Source of the DNA: an uncultured Clostridia bacterium
Lineage (GTDB): Bacteria > Bacillota_A > Clostridia > TANB77 > CAG-508
DNA: 14,669 nt
Direction of reading: 5' to 3'
NCBI GenBank assembly: GCA_947627825.1
Contig: CANQXO010000028.1
Location: forward strand, 1 to 14,669
This document shows positions 14,078-14,669 of this stretch, piece by piece (positions within the stretch are counted from its first letter, which is position 1; each line of letters starts with the position of its first letter). The position numbers were made by a program, and so were the translations under genes. The notes under the pieces are model-generated. The model did no database searches and had not been told where the DNA came from. It worked only from the letters and a program-made list of their open reading frames with translations.

Positions 14078-14669
14078 TTAAACATTCCTTTCTTCAAGAC
14101 AATCTATTCCTGGTAAAACTTTTCCTTCGATAAATTCTAGTGAAGCTCCTCCTCCTGTTGATATATGAGTCATTTTGTCTGATAAACCGGCTTTAGCAAC
14201 CGCTGCTGCTGAATCGCCTCCACCTATAATTGTAGTACAATCATCAAGTTCTGCAAGGCATTTTGATATTTCATTTGTTCCTACTGCAAATTTGTCAAAT
14301 TCAAAAACTCCAATAGGTCCATTCCATAAAACTGTTTTTGCATCTCTTAATTCTTGTTTATATAATTCTACCGTTTTTGGTCCAATGTCAAATCCTTCCC
14401 AATCATCTGGAATTTCTGAAGATTCAACTGTCATAGTTTCTGTATCTGCGCTAAATTCTTTTCCTAAAACATTGTCAACTGGTAAAAGCATTTTTACACC
14501 TTTTTGCTCTGCCTTTTCTAACAAACTTTTTGCTAAATCTAGTTTATCTAATTCGCAAATAGATTTTCCTACATTATGACCTTGTGATTTAAAAAATGTA
14601 TAAGCCATTCCTCCACCAATTAAAAGTGTATCAACTTTTTCTAAAAGATTATCAATTACACCAATTTTG
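14078..14669 (-). CDS. pgk: Phosphoglycerate kinase, C-terminal part (cut by the window edge)
   Basis: About 196 C-terminal codons are present; the frame continues past position 14669 with no start inside (the Met in [13 protein letters not shown] is internal to the conserved sequence). Typical features are [28 protein letters not shown], the nucleotide-binding [17 protein letters not shown], and the closing [13 protein letters not shown] and [15 protein letters not shown]. The enzyme transfers phosphate from 1,3-bisphosphoglycerate to ADP. It ends with TAA (14078-14080) one base before tpiA, and its last codons hold the tpiA SD. A gap (glyceraldehyde 3-phosphate dehydrogenase) gene is expected upstream, but it is outside the window. 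Confidence 0.96.
   Translation of the reverse strand, partial: KIGVIDNLLEKVDTLLIGGGMAYTFFKSQGHNVGKSICELDKLDLAKSLLEKAEQKGVKMLLPVDNVLGKEFSADTETMTVESSEIPDDWEGFDIGPKTVELYKQELRDAKTVLWNGPIGVFEFDKFAVGTNEISKCLAELDDCTTIIGGGDSAAAVAKAGLSDKMTHISTGGGASLEFIEGKVLPGIDCLEERNV

Noticed and set aside
14077..14097. TTG start for tpiA overlapping pgk by 20 bases
   Set aside because: The ATG at 14076 has the properly spaced SD and gives the usual TIM N-terminus.
14175..14579. 134-codon plus-strand frame antisense to pgk (a similar one lies at 10651-10977)
   Set aside because: Ser/Pro-rich translation typical of an antisense shadow; the minus strand encodes conserved pgk (or the NifU-like protein).

Overview
The window is strongly AT-rich with purine-rich Shine-Dalgarno (SD) sequences and consensus sigma-A promoters. 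It carries a methylthiotransferase MtaB, a YlmH S4 protein, a SanA-type DUF218 protein, a sortase, a cofactor-independent phosphoglycerate mutase, and the paired NifU-like and GGGtGRT proteins of anaerobes. Together these point to the chromosome of a low-GC anaerobic Bacillota, most likely an uncultured or gut-associated member of the Clostridia. This is an inference; no rRNA is present to place it further. I see no phage, insertion sequence or CRISPR array, so most of the window reads as core chromosome.

Almost everything is on the minus strand and is read from the right edge to the left. Right part (14669 to about 11640): the 3' part of pgk, then tpiA one base after it, then gpmI, a lower-glycolysis cluster. 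Next comes a 182-codon gene resembling YezG/DUF600 immunity proteins (11079-11627), then a NifU-like Fe-S scaffold protein (10290-10982) and a GGGtGRT protein (9182-10183). The last two are a recurrent pair of unknown joint function.

The middle (8066-9124) is the only plus-strand unit. A tRNA-Gln(CUG) with its own promoter is followed 32 bases later by a HAD-type nucleotidase, with no terminator between them. The unit ends at a 20-bp inverted repeat that can terminate transcription from both sides. Divergently, a consensus promoter drives a sanA-like gene through a leader of about 137 nt containing a terminator-like hairpin.

Left part (7390 to 123): a tiny membrane protein whose only reasonable start codon is ATT, overlapping ylmH; eno, separated from the other glycolytic genes; mtaB overlapping a haemolysin III/PAQR gene; a short alanyl-tRNA synthetase that stops after the editing domain; and a sortase. 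At the extreme left a consensus promoter points out of the window.

I did not find one large undescribed system. The best leads are: the ATT-initiated 45-residue protein; the AlaRS lacking the C-Ala domain; an SD sequence placed next to the enolase start only if a hairpin forms; a tandem heptamer array upstream of the mtaB promoter; the tRNA-mRNA joint transcript; the orphan YezG-like immunity gene; and the NifU-like/GGGtGRT pair. Several start codons were reassigned from SD and promoter positions (mtaB, tpiA, nucleotidase).
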